Shown here piece by piece: positions 48,001-58,198 of a stretch of DNA of 64,000 nt. Each line of letters begins with the position of its first letter. Within the stretch, counting starts at the first letter, position 1. The notes below the pieces were generated by a model. That model was not told where the DNA came from. It did no database searches and saw only the letters and a program-made list of their open reading frames with translations. This DNA comes from Helicoverpa zea (lineage: Eukaryota; Arthropoda; Insecta; Lepidoptera; Noctuidae), in NCBI RefSeq assembly GCF_022581195.2, contig NC_061480.1:2418001-2482000 (forward strand), read 5' to 3'. A program made the translations under genes and the position numbers.

Positions 48001-49917
48001 AAGGACTTCTTTTCCGGAGTAATTAATTACTGGCAACATCCCTACACCATCACCAACCTGATATATGCCAGGAATTGTAATAATTTCCTCGTCCATCTTG
48101 TAAGATATATTCCCAGGTATGTATATATATCCAGTGTGTTGGTTTGCGTAGCGGATTTTGATGTTAGTCATTTTACCAACCGTAGTATCTTCCGCGATTA
48201 ACAAATCAACCTTTTCGGGGAAATCGGAATATAGAGTTAGGCTTGTGCTAGTTTTGTATACTACCACACCTGGTCTTTCCGTAAAATTTTGGCCAATTAG
48301 TATATCTGTACTTAAATACTCATCTGGCACTATGTATATGTCTACCTCAGCCTTCACAAAATCCAGTACTATCTCAGCCTTTGCTTTCCCAATAGGCTGA
48401 GTTGTTCCAAATGCGAAACCTCTAATGTGTAATAGATCCTTAGAATCTAGTTTTAGAGACAATTCGTCAGCCAAACTTTGTTTGCCGATTGTACATTGGC
48501 TGCCAAAATCAAGGAAGGCATGTTTCTGGTGACCGTTGATGGTCACCATCTTGTTATATATGTTTGTTTTTTCATTGTTACCGGTAATATGTAGTACTTT
48601 ATTTTCTGAACTTCCTTTCTTATCGTCGGTGGTTGTTTTAGTAATCTTATTGGCTTGATCTCGCCTACAGTGTTCTGCTAAATGGCCCAAACGATTACAC
48701 TTTACGCATCTTTGCCATTCTTTTGTGCATCTTGGTGCAGTATGCCCATTTTCGGAGCAGTTAAAGCATTTAATACCCGAAATTCTACTATTTTTGCTTG
48801 TATCCGGCCCTTTTCCGTTAAAATTGGATTTATTTATTCTATTGTTTGGTTGCGTTAGAGTCTTCCGATTATCTTTAAACGTTTTAGCAGTAATACTGCG
48901 CAGATATCTTAGGAGCTTGTTTGGGCTTCTAAAATTCGCACCCTGCGCGTTTAATCTAATATTACTATCATAAATCCCATGTATAACGCAGTCTACTGCG
49001 TCCTTTCCCTTTATATTGCAGTGGCTTATCAGTTTAATTTTGTCGTAAAAATATTCTTCGAGAGTTTCTTCGCGCTTGCTCCTCCTATCCAGCATTTCTA
49101 CTAAACGGTCGGCGTAATTCCTGTCATCCGGAAAATTTTCTAGAATCTTCCGCTGCCATTCCCTCCAACTAAGGTTCACTGACGATAAACCTTCATACCA
49201 CCGTCGTGCTAGACCGTCGAGTTTGGGCAATGCGTGAAAGATAATCTGCTTATCACTCCAGTTGTACATATCAGCAGTCTCGTTAACCTTTTTGATCCAC
49301 GATTTTGAAGTTTGCGTTTTCAGTCCTGGATCGAATTTAGGTATTATATCGTGCGCTCCTACAAACGTATTGCGGCTGTGGTTACTAATCGCACTAACGA
49401 GTCTTTCCATTTCTGAGTGACTGGATCGCCTTGGTTTAGTACGACGGTCGCGATGACGGCGCCGAGAGTCGTATGTTCTGCTATCCCTTGACCTCGATCG
49501 TGATTCGCGTTCAGCTGACGACGTAGACGAGCCGGTGCTCCATTCGTCTGAGCTATGAGTAGTCTTAGACTGTAGGCTGTCTGATCGGTTACTAGTGGAG
49601 TCTGATAAATAACTATTATTACGCCGGCGGCTGTGAGATGAGTCACGACGGTACCGCGAACGGCGGTTTCTTGAAGTGGATCGTGACCTACTCCTGCTTT
49701 TCCTTTTAGTGGTTCTCAGCCTAGATCCGGAACGTCGATGCCTGCGACGTTCATGATGACCGCTTTTGCGACGTGGTCGTCCGCGACTTGGGCTGCGTGA
49801 CCTACAACGCTTCTTTCGAGAGTACATGTAACTATCATCTTTTCTCTTGGTTGACCTTGAACATGTTTTACCCGTAGGTAACGGCGGCGTGAGACCGTCA
49901 CGTGCGTAATTCTCCAT
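45016..49917 (-). CDS. gag-pol polyprotein of a Ty3/gypsy-type retrotransposon (1,633 aa, intact)
   Basis: It supplies the capsid and replication enzymes of the element. Order by approximate residue: arginine/serine-rich segment (20-165), gag core (170-370), two CCHC zinc knuckles (CFNCSENGHTAPRC near 380, CVKCNRLGHLAEHC near 402), aspartic protease around FLDFGSQCTIG (469), reverse transcriptase with YMDD (889), RNase H (1030-1150), integrase HH-CC (1225-1270) and D,D-35-E core (1312, 1370, 1407), and a GPY/F-type module (1568). Gag and pol share one frame with no shift. No envelope ORF follows. The protease reads D-F-G where D-S/T-G is usual. The start codon is the first ATG of the frame. 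Confidence 0.95.
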   Translation of the reverse strand: MENYARDGLTPPLPTGKTCSRSTKRKDDSYMYSRKKRCRSRSPSRGRPRRKSGHHERRRHRRSGSRLRTTKRKSRSRSRSTSRNRRSRYRRDSSHSRRRNNSYLSDSTSNRSDSLQSKTTHSSDEWSTGSSTSSAERESRSRSRDSRTYDSRRRHRDRRTKPRRSSHSEMERLVSAISNHSRNTFVGAHDIIPKFDPGLKTQTSKSWIKKVNETADMYNWSDKQIIFHALPKLDGLARRWYEGLSSVNLSWREWQRKILENFPDDRNYADRLVEMLDRRSKREETLEEYFYDKIKLISHCNIKGKDAVDCVIHGIYDSNIRLNAQGANFRSPNKLLRYLRSITAKTFKDNRKTLTQPNNRINKSNFNGKGPDTSKNSRISGIKCFNCSENGHTAPRCTKEWQRCVKCNRLGHLAEHCRRDQANKITKTTTDDKKGSSENKVLHITGNNEKTNIYNKMVTINGHQKHAFLDFGSQCTIGKQSLADELSLKLDSKDLLHIRGFAFGTTQPIGKAKAEIVLDFVKAEVDIYIVPDEYLSTDILIGQNFTERPGVVVYKTSTSLTLYSDFPEKVDLLIAEDTTVGKMTNIKIRYANQHTGYIYIPGNISYKMDEEIITIPGIYQVGDGVGMLPVINYSGKEVLMRKDKVIARALPIPNIPTLLHTPVLEVNNIIESDSTNSYSYKPLTMDMLNIGADATHDQRDRLLTLLNDYRDCFALELDELGRTSISEMHIKLQDDVPISYKPYRLPYTEKLVVRNLVNELLDSGIVRESNSAYASPIVLVKKKNGEYRLCVDYRALNKKTIKDSYPMPVIDDQLDRLSGKNYFTSLDLKSGYYQIPVAEDSKHLTAFITPDGHYEYTRMPFGLVNAPAVFQHMINKALGKDRYDLAMPYMDDLLSPATTIDDGLDKLRKILESLRKASLTLNVKKCYFFQTSLDYLGYEVSKDGLRPGSKKIDAVASFPVPTNIHHVRQFVGLASFFRRFIPNFGAIAKPLTSLTKANVPWSWEQPQEEAFNTIKAKLIQRPLLALYDPSFITEVHCDASKHGVGGILLQKPDEKSPLRPVAYFSKQTTKEEEFLHSYELETLAVVLSLKKFRIYLIGINFKVYTDCNALRTTLTKRDLVPRIARWWLLLQEYNFTIDYRPGESMRHVDALSRNPITSVDDPGLLDGDELAIMNIGTTDWLQSVQLADPHLKLVRSILNTDKRDIKDIMENYVLRNDKIYRKIGDQLKWVVPNGARWRICQMGHDESGHFSVDKTLDKIQKDFWFPKMTKFIKKYVSSCLNCAYNKASTGKSSGYLHPIPKGRTPFHTLHMDHLGPFVRSKNGNEYILGIIDGYSKFIFIKPVRNLKSKTTIKVLKDIFCVVGVPKIIISDRGTSFTSLLFKRYVQSIGVKHVQNSVATPRANGQIERYNRTILESLAASNHGQDERDWDMHIENVQWSLNNTRNKTTGVSPSEIVFGKRTTGPNEGNILNALREDDSVNTDNDEEPNTEESTDKEPNGNEPSRYELDREKQRSIIRELANKNIEDSQKQMKLRYDSNKAPTKMFNLGDLVMIPNHHLPATGKSKKLLPKFRGPYKISAVLKNDRYEISSIDGLSKRKYKSIYPADQLKKWITFNTDNNSDAHDLTDSDSDIN

Positions 49918-50945
49918 CGGCTTAGCGATAAATATATATATTTACTTTCTCTCTATATTTTTTTAATGCAAATTCCAAGTTCAATTCGTTAAGTGGATAA
50001 GTTTGTAAGATTAATTGATGGTTAAGTGATATAGATTGTATAAAATGAAACGTAAATATATATTTGTAAAATAATTATCAAGAAGAGAAAGGTGGAAGGC
50101 GGAAGGTGGAAATAAATTGGTGCGATTAGTAAATTGATTGTTAGCAAAAGCAAACAATAATAGAAAACCCAATAGCTAAAATATAAGTCACTATAAGGTC
50201 AAACATAAATAACTATATTTAGATAATTCAGTCAAAAGTTAATCAAAAGTTTTTTATTTTAAATAGGCCTGCATGAGAGCCTCTCATGAAAAGTCGGTCA
50301 TCATTTATCAGTCAAGTCATCTTTACATGTCTGAGACAAATGGGGTAGAAGCAGTAAGAGAAACCATACTAAAGTTATACAATACAATAAAGGAAATCTT
50401 TATTTTCTTTAAATTATTATATGCTAAATACATTATTGTATGTTGCATCTAAAGAAAGGTATCTGAATTAAACCTCCTCTGTGTTATAGATCACCATTTA
50501 TCGTTCTAAATTTGTTCAGAAATTTAGTTATTTATTGTTTTTGTTTTTATTCTTAAAGGAAAAATGGAGACAAAAGTTTTTGCATTATAGCTCAAATACC
50601 CTATAAATTTAAGTAGGAACAATAATTTCAGATGTTAATGTTTATGCTACAAATTTATTAAACTCAAGCTCAAATTTATAACAATGATTTAGTCAAGGTT
50701 CAGCTAATTAGTTGCCACACTTGAGATCAAATCAATATGTTAATAAAGTTAGCTTAAGTAGCTTTGAATAAACTTTGCTTTGAAGACTGGGTTAAGGAAA
50801 GTAAACAAGCATGCCTATGTAATTTTACGGTGAACATAGTATGATTAATTATTATCAATAAAATAATAGAAGAAATATCATATCAATATCAAGGAATATC
50901 CTTTCTATAAATTAGTATTTATTTTTAGACACATACTACTAAATA

Positions 50946-51412
50946 GTTGTGGTGCCCTAGTGGGTAAAGAACCAACTTATCAGGTATGAATGTGTGGGTT
51001 CAATTCCAGGTCAGGAGAGTACCATTGCTATTTTATTATTAATTATTTTGTAAATACTTTTTATTTGTTTAACCTAAAATGTTTACTCTATTCCAACTCT
51101 TTTTTTTTTTTTTTTGTAAATCTAAATGTACTATCTTAGTATATCTTGCACCAGGATTACTGAGTTTTGGAGGAAGTGTTAACTGTAAGTCTCAGCTGTC
51201 ATCGAACATCCTTGTTGTTACGGGTAGTTAGAATTCAGTAAGTCTGACATCGGGTCTGCAAGCGGTATTGGGTACCCCTAGTAACAGGTTTTAGAAGGTC
51301 AGATAGAGCAGTTGATCCTTGTAAAACATTGGTATAACCCAGGTGAATCCCATTAGACTGGAAGACGAGCCCAACGTAGTTAAAAATAAAGGTCTAGGGA
51401 GATGACGATGAT
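50946..51412 (+). repeat. SINE family A, long diverged copy inside the retrotransposon leader
   Basis: It has the head GGTGCCCTAGTGGGTAAAGA and B-box region GGGTTCAATTCCAGGTCAGG, an interrupted body with a T-run at about 51101-51115, and the tail GGGAGATGACGATGAT. Confidence 0.75.
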
Positions 51413-52109
51413 ACATACATGCTGTAAAACACTTGTGTTGCTATTTCAATTCAATTCAATATTTTATTGCACTCCATAAGTTTCATGAAGGTTGTTTTGG
51501 TACACTATGGACCTTGTAGGGCACGGCAACATAGAGGAGCTTGACCGTGGGAGCTTGTTTTATAACTATTACTATAATTTCATAGATACTAGTCGAAACA
51601 AACAGTTCAATAAGTAAGTACTTCGTATATTTTGTGATTCTATCTATTACCTATTTATTTTTAATTTTATTTTTACTTGGTACTAATCTAGAGGAAACTC
51701 CGCCCCTAAGACGACCCACTGACCGAAATGCATACTTGACGCGTCGATTTTCTATGATTACGAATAATTACTTGGGTTATATGTTTCGTTACTAATTGTG
51801 TACTATTTGTGTGGTATTTCTTAAATCGTTTGAATGCAACATGTTATTCTATGATGGCTTCTCGGAATTCGGAATATATGATAGTCAAATGTTGTCGATC
51901 CATTTACTGAACATCGATGTAATTATATTATTGCTATATTCAATCCTCTACGTACACAAGTAAATGTGTACACGGAGTAATGCAGTTAACTAATTATTCG
52001 ATACTTAGAAGAAAGAAAACAAGTTTTGTTTTGTCGATTATACTACTTATAAAATGTGTTCAATAACATACCAAGTTCGTGGAGCGATGTGTACTTGTCA
52101 CTTCTGAAA

Positions 52110-52287
52110 TATTAGAAAAACACTTACGAATTCAATGATATATTATATATAATACGAGTTTAATCAATTTTAACAATATCGCAACCGCCATGCCTCTTCG
52201 AATGGCCGCCTCCGCGCCCCTTCACCCCCGCTCTCTCTTGGGGTTGCCAGCTTATTATTTTAAATTATTACTTTTTGAATAATTTAA
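52110..52287 (-). repeat. right (5') terminal repeat, main part, interrupted
   Basis: Identical by eye to 43577-43754. It breaks off at TTAA; its last 15 bases reappear at 56233-56247 on the far side of an insertion. Confidence 0.82.
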
Positions 52288-52732
52288 CCCCTCTGCTCGA
52301 CAAGATTTTGACATATGACTTTACCGTTGATTCGGCGGGATATTTTGAATCGCGACATGGAAGTCAAAAATTTGTACTAACTTTCAACACATGAATTCTA
52401 AGTCCGTAATGCCTGATCAGAAGTATTTTAACTATAACTTTAGAGCTCACTTATTTGACAACAACGTGCAAAGGTCAAATGGGGTCAGTTAATTCAGAAA
52501 AAGATAATAATTACGGTGTTTTTAAGTCTATCGAAAAGTTAGGCATTTCAAATTTGGTGAAAACTTACCAATAAGTAATCGCATCACTTTCTCAAACACA
52601 ACACAAACGTCATATTTATAACATTTTCAATCCGTTGCAATACATTTCGTGCCCTTATTTATGTTCAATAACTAAAAAATCAGCACATAAAATACACAAT
52701 AAAAATGAACAATTTACAACATCAGTCAAGTC

Positions 52733-53527
52733 TAGGGACACGAAAAAAGTATCGATGCTTTGTGGTATCGAGTACATTCCAGTTCGATACCGATACTTTT
52801 GTACTCGATACTTTGCAGTCGATACTTTTACTCAATAAGTACTTTTTCCCAGGTATCGTATCGAATGAAGAATTTAATTTAACAGCGCTTTCTAGCTCAC
52901 TCGTTGAAATGTTTTAAGACACTCTGTCTTAAAAAAAGAAACGACATTTGATTTCTGGAGCCACCATAAGAAGTTGGCACACACTAAAAAACAGAATAAT
53001 AAAGCAAGTTCTTCATCACAGCCTGAAATGAAGGATGAATTAAGCTACTACTTATCGGCACAGGTTTCGCCACTTTCAGTAGATCCCTTAAAACAATGGG
53101 AAGATATGAAAGTAGTTTTCCTAAAATTATATTAATTGGCACGAGAATGAATATATATCAATCACTGCGACGTCAGTACCTTCAGAACGATAATTTTCTA
53201 AAGCAGGAAGTACCATTTTTAGTATACCTCAACTTAGTATTGTTTCCTTTTGCTACATTTTCGATTTGTTTCATTCATTCTATTTTCTATTATTCTATTA
53301 AATTTGTGTAGGTACCAATACCATTTGTTTTTTATGTCCTGCTGAACTGAAGTAAAACTGACATTATTTACTAACTGATATTGACCTAGCAAATTTTGAT
53401 CTAAAAAGTACTCGATACCTTGAAGTATCGATACTTTTATTTCGATACTTTAATGAGTACGATACTTTGTTATCGATTCTACTCATGAGTACGGTATCGA
53501 TACTTTTGCTTCGATACCGTGTCCCTA
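52733..53527 (+). mobile_element. 795-bp hAT derivative with 8-bp target duplication
   Basis: The ends TAGGGACACG and CGTGTCCCTA are flanked by GTCAAGTC (52725-52732, 53528-53535). Many GTATCGATAC-type palindromes crowd both ends. At about 52950-53120 a plus-strand relic reads FDFWSHHKKL, then ELSYYLSAQVSPLSVDPLKQ, resembling the C-terminal dimerisation domain of hAT transposases. The rest of the transposase is deleted. Confidence 0.88.
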
Positions 53528-53990
53528 GTCAAGTCACAGACAAGTAGAGTTTGGAATGGAGTATTTTTTTTTTTCAATCAGCGGTGTGCATTCGATACCT
53601 AAATCGGAAATTTATTATAAATAATCGAATACCAATTTTATATATACCTATTTTTTAATAGCAACTTATTTCAATTTTATTTATTAATTTTAAATTATAG
53701 GTTCAATTTGTTTTTGTTGTTAAGAAAAAAGATATGTAAGTTTTTAGCATTAAATTTTTATATGTATTATTTATTTTGGTGTTGCGTCATTCGTAATAAT
53801 TTTTAACTTTAATTGAATTTTTATTACCTATTACGGAATTTTAATTTATTCTTATATTATTTCTCAACAATTCTAACATTTTTGTTTCGGCGGAGGGTAT
53901 GCGGGTGTTCTGAAATATAATGCAATTTGTAACTACCAAAGGTATGTACTTATTTGATGATGAGAAACAATAATAATAATTGATTGATTT

Positions 53991-54688
53991 GCCCCGCAGG
54001 GCATCTGAGGCGGATGACGGGGAGTAGCGACCCCGCGGGGCTATATATCCGAGTGCTCCAGGGAGAGTATACTGTCCCCCATCTCCGGCTTGCCGGAGTG
54101 AAGCATGACGGGGGAGAGGTCTCCCGCCTCTTGGCTTGCCTTCACCGGCCGGTCAGAGTGGAGTCGCTAGAGTAGGGTTAGCAGCCCGCTCGGAGGGTAG
54201 GTGCCTCGTGGTAAGTGGCGAGTGGGCCGGTGATGCTGGACCCACAGGGAGCGCGTGATCTGCGTTTAAAGTCCGCCGAGGTATCCTCACCCTTCAGCCG
54301 CTCATGTACCTGTTGCCCTCTTGTTGCGATTTAGCGACTGATTCCCGGGGGCCCAGTAAGTGAGTTGGCGAGTCTCCACCTGCCATTTTTACGTGTATTT
54401 ATTACATTGTTATCGGCAGGTGCCATAGTTCCCGTAGTTTCCCCATTCCTAGTCCACTAGCATCCCATCACAATAGCCCAAGTAGTTTTCATCCATAGTT
54501 AGCAATAGTTTAGCACAGAACCGGGCATTGTCCTTGGGTACATTTCTATAGTGTATACAGGGATAATCGTCGGTTTTGTGTCACCATTTCATTAAAGTTG
54601 TCTCAAAAGGGCTTCAGCGTGTTGGCTTCGGCCCCACGTTCGCCTTCCAAAAATCCGGGACTCTGTAGTCCCGTGGTCGGTTAGAGAC
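53991..54688 (+). mobile_element. 5'-truncated non-LTR insertion with 18-bp target duplication
   Basis: A GC-rich block is flanked by an 18-base direct repeat, ATAATAATTGATTGATTT (53973-53990, 54689-54706). It begins GCCCCGCAGGGCATCTGAGG and ends GTGGTCGGTTAGAGAC. It contains only short ORFs and looks like a 3' untranslated end. The clade is not identified. Confidence 0.78.
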
Positions 54689-54721
54689 ATAATAATTGAT
54701 TGATTTTAAAGTCACCAAATA

Positions 54722-55402
54722 TTTTTAACCGAATCCCAAAAAGGAGGTGGTTCTCAATTTGGATGTTTGTTTTTGGTCGAAAGGGTATATTCCCCATATT
54801 TGTTATTAGGTCCAGGATCTGATGATGGAAACCTTGAGAAATCGAGGGCAGCTCTCGAAAATTGTAAGCATAGATAAGGTTATAACTTGACACTCAGATG
54901 TATATCTGATAACACTATGAGACAGTAAAGGTTCGGAGCTGACCTGATGATGGAGACCAGAGAAGGTCGAGGGAACTCGACAACCGTACTTCTCTCGTCT
55001 CCATCTCCTTCACTGTTGCAGAGGCCTCGTAAATACGAATAATATAAGCACAAACACGAGAAAGTTTAAATATTCAGTTGTCGAGTTCCCTCGACCTTCA
55101 CTGGTCTCCATCATCAGGTCAGCTCAAAGCCTTCACTGTTGAATAGTGCTACCAGGCAAACACCTGAGTGATAAGATTTCAACCTATGCATTTCTGCAAC
55201 TTTCGAAAGTCGCCCTCGATTTCTCAAGGTTCCATCATCAGATCCTGACCTAATGATAATGGGACCACCTCGGAAGTACACGCTATCAAACAAAAAAAGA
55301 ATCATCAAAATCGATAAATAAATGGCTGAGTAATCGCGTAACAAACATACAAAAAAAAACGGTCGAATTGAGAACCTCCGCTTTTTGGGAAGTCGGTTAA
55401 AA
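54722..55402. mobile_element. foldback element related to 14560-15626
   Basis: The ends TTTTTAACCGAATCCCAAAA and TTTTTGGGAAGTCGGTTAAA pair. Inside are the same GATGGAGACCAGAGAAGGTC and CAGTTGTCGAGTTCCCTCGA segments as in the 14.6-kb foldback. A one-ended relative lies at 21034-21130. Confidence 0.78.
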
Positions 55403-56867
55403 ATAAGTCGGCGGCGGCCATCTTTCCATCTTGGACCAGCTTTCGATGAACAGCGAACTATTTGCCCCTTCAAGCAATAAAATCGTCATAAAATTTTGCG
55501 ATAACTACACCTAACTACGGCTCTCGTCAAATAGCTTTGCCGCTCAGTTAAAAAGTTGGAAGTAACGAATCGCCATTAAGTTTGGCAGATCTACAGGAAT
55601 CCTGCACATAAAACACCCGAAGAATAAGTCTTCATTTGCCGTCTTCAGAAACCCTAAAAACCGAAGATTTTTTTTATTCCGGCTACAACGTATTTTCTAC
55701 CACTGATTTTCTAGCATTTTTTTCAAAATAAATTAAGTCATTTTACTTTTCCTAATTTATTTTCAGATTATGGTAAGTATACAAAAGTGCAATTTAGTAA
55801 TATTATAATATCAAATAATATAAAATTATTAAATCGATTCTTTATTTTAACGAATCGGATCATTCGATGCAAAACTTCTATCACCGTCGCCATCTTGTCT
55901 ATGCGTCTTCAAATTTAAAAAAACAACTAATGTAAACAAACATGGCGAGTTCGATCAGAATTCCCGGTAATTACGATTGGATTTTAAAAAGGTATATTTC
56001 TAACGGGATGCTAAATATGAAAGGTTTGAATGCGTAATAATAATTTAAATTTATTTAGTTATTTTATTTAGTACTCACAAATGTGGTTTGATTGGAAAGA
56101 AAATAAATATGAGCGTAATTAATTAGGAAAGTGTATGACTGATTCGCAGACCCCAATTGGGGTCTAAACCGAGCTTACGGTGACATTGATGTTCAGACCC
56201 CGATTGGGGTCCGCTACGGATTTGACGGTTAAGTTATACAGCTAATAAAAGTATGTGTTTTTGAAACTTAATCTCTACTCCTATAATCGTAAAACGGTAA
56301 CTGAAAAGCTGAAAAGTTATAAACTTAGGAGAAATATCAACAAAGTTAGTTTTCTATTTACATAATAGTACAAGGCCTTGCCATTCTTCTTATTTGATTT
56401 CATATTTTTATTAGAATTAGGAGTTAGGAGACTATCATTATTCTCTTTACAGAAAACAATAACCAAATAATATACCTACAAACTTAAGTAGAAAAATAAA
56501 AAATACCAAATTATTTTTAAACGTAAAACCAGTAAAACGTAAAAAAAAACAACTCTTAACTTTTTATTTAATGACTCATCCACAGAGTAAATATTCTCGA
56601 ACCCCAGGGGTGGCCCAAAAGACCAGTTTCCCTTTCCCAAAGTCGTTCAACCGTAAAATATTTTAAAATAACACCAAATTAGGTTACAATAGTTCCAAGA
56701 ATGGCGCGGGCACAATACGCCGATTACGTTTCAAGGTCATGCTGTGTTCGGAATTTAAAATTTTGACGCCATTATACAAATGTTTTGGCAGAAGGCTTAT
56801 TAGGCAGACTTTCTTAAGAAATGTATGGTTGTTAAAAGATTAACTGATTGTGTATTTGGTTAGAAAT

Positions 56868-57072
56868 TCTGTCATTGAACATCTTTGGCAGTCGTTACGG
56901 GTAGAAGCCAGTAAGTCTGACAACCAGTCATACCAAAGTGGTATTGGGTTGCCCGGGTAACTGGGTTGAGGAGATCAGATAGGCAGTCGTTCCTTGTGGC
57001 ACACTGGTACTCAGCTGCATCCGGTTAGACTGGAAGCCAACACAGTTGAGAAAAGGCTCGGGAGATGACTAG
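56868..57072 (+). repeat. SINE family A, 3' half
   Basis: Contains CTGTCATTGAACATCTTTGG through GGTTGCCCGGGTAACTGGG to GGGAGATGAC. Confidence 0.78.
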
Positions 57073-57481
57073 GAAATATTGGCATAACCGAAATTTCTCA
57101 GCGTTTTTTCCATATTGCAAAAACTGATTTATCCTTCTTTATTTTGTTTTTGTTAGAAATTAAACTTCAGTTTATTGAACTCGGATTATACTATTATTTG
57201 GCTTAATATAACTTTGTCACAAACTGGATCTTCTGTATATCTTTTTTTACAACACTCCCATTGTCGTTAGATAGCCCGTGTTTTAAAAATGGCGGACTCT
57301 AAGCAAACTTGTTTTACGATATTTTTTGTTTGCACGGCGGGGATACAATGTAGACGTAATTTTATTACTAAGTATGTAAATTGTATGAAGAAAAAGATAT
57401 ATGAATGGCCATAGATTTAGGATCCCAATACTTTTTGATAAATTCGTAATGAATGCATGACAGATATATACTATATTTATG

Positions 57482-57650
57482 TAGTGCTAGCCGATTTCCC
57501 GAGGTTTCACCCGCGTCCCGTGGGAACTACTGCCCGCACCGGGATAAAATATAGCCTATGTTACTCGGGAAGAGTGTGGCTTTCCAACCGTGACAGAATT
57601 TTCCATATCGGTTCAATTTCGGAGCCTTTGCGATTCAAACATTAAGGTAT
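57482..57650 (-). repeat. ACCGGGATAAAATATAGCCT repeat copy
   Basis: It starts GTAGTGCTAGCCGATTTCCC and contains GTTACTCGGGAAGAGTGTGG. Reversed, it has a Helitron-like end. Confidence 0.68.
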
Positions 57651-58060
57651 AAACAAAAAAAATAATTTTACTATTTAATTTATTTATATGTATTAGTATA
57701 TAGTAACAGAAATACAAGTAGAAGTCAATGGTTGTCTCTCAATACTCATTTGTATTCTTTTCGCAAAAGTTGAAGGTTATTTTTGGTCATGCTGTCATCT
57801 TGACACCATGTAAATTAAATTATTTATTTATTTTATCACATCTGTGCAAAAACCGTTTCGTTTTGAGAAGAATATTTTAGTACTTTCGTCTATAGTAAAT
57901 ATAGTAAAAATTTGCAAAATCGTTTAAATAAATACCTTCTACCAAATAATATTTGAGCAAAGTTGAAAAAAAAGCGTCAAAGTAATTTGACGGGAACTAT
58001 ACTTTATTTACGAATTCATTATCCGTCAATTTACTTTATTCCCAAGTAAATAATTACAGC

Positions 58061-58198
58061 CTTACCTACTACAAAAAGTTCAAAATCTGTTGAACACTTG
58101 TCTAAAAAAAAGTTAGGCTGCAAAATGGACCTTATTTCAACGTCATAATCTGTCATTTTTAGACAAGTGTTCAACAGACGTTTAAAAGTTTTTTGGTT
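58061..58198. mobile_element. short palindromic MITE (AACACTTGTCTAAAAA)
   Basis: GTTGAACACTTGTCTAAAAA pairs with TTTTTAGACAAGTGTTCAAC across about 60 bases. A diverged second copy is at 61468-61606. Confidence 0.8.

Larger units (their letters stand above)
52284..56232. mobile_element. 3.94-kb TTAA-flanked composite insertion, piggyBac-like by target site
   Basis: TTAA at 52284-52287 and 56229-56232 bounds 52288-56228, which splits the right terminal repeat. The left end begins CCCCTCTGCTCGAC. The right end is preceded by two GACCCC(A/G)ATTGGGGTC palindromes (about 56150 and 56195). I see no long terminal inverted repeat and no transposase, so the piggyBac link rests on the TTAA alone. It carries three other elements inside it. 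Confidence 0.7.
43573..56251 (-). mobile_element. Ty3/gypsy-type LTR retrotransposon with 193-bp terminal direct repeats and AAAG target duplication
   Basis: Left terminal repeat 43577-43769. Right terminal repeat 52110-52287 plus 56233-56247, once an inserted 3.94-kb element is set aside. Both then measure 193 bases and look identical by eye. The unit is flanked by AAAG (43573-43576, 56248-56251). It encloses one intact minus-strand gag-pol ORF. The leader (49918-52109) carries a SINE copy. I could not identify a convincing primer-binding site or polypurine tract, so the terminal repeats are inferred from length, identity and target duplication only. Confidence 0.8.

Noticed and set aside
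52060..52110. primer-binding site next to the right terminal repeat
   Set aside because: No TGG-starting stretch complementary to a known tRNA 3' end next to the repeat. Left unassigned rather than forced.
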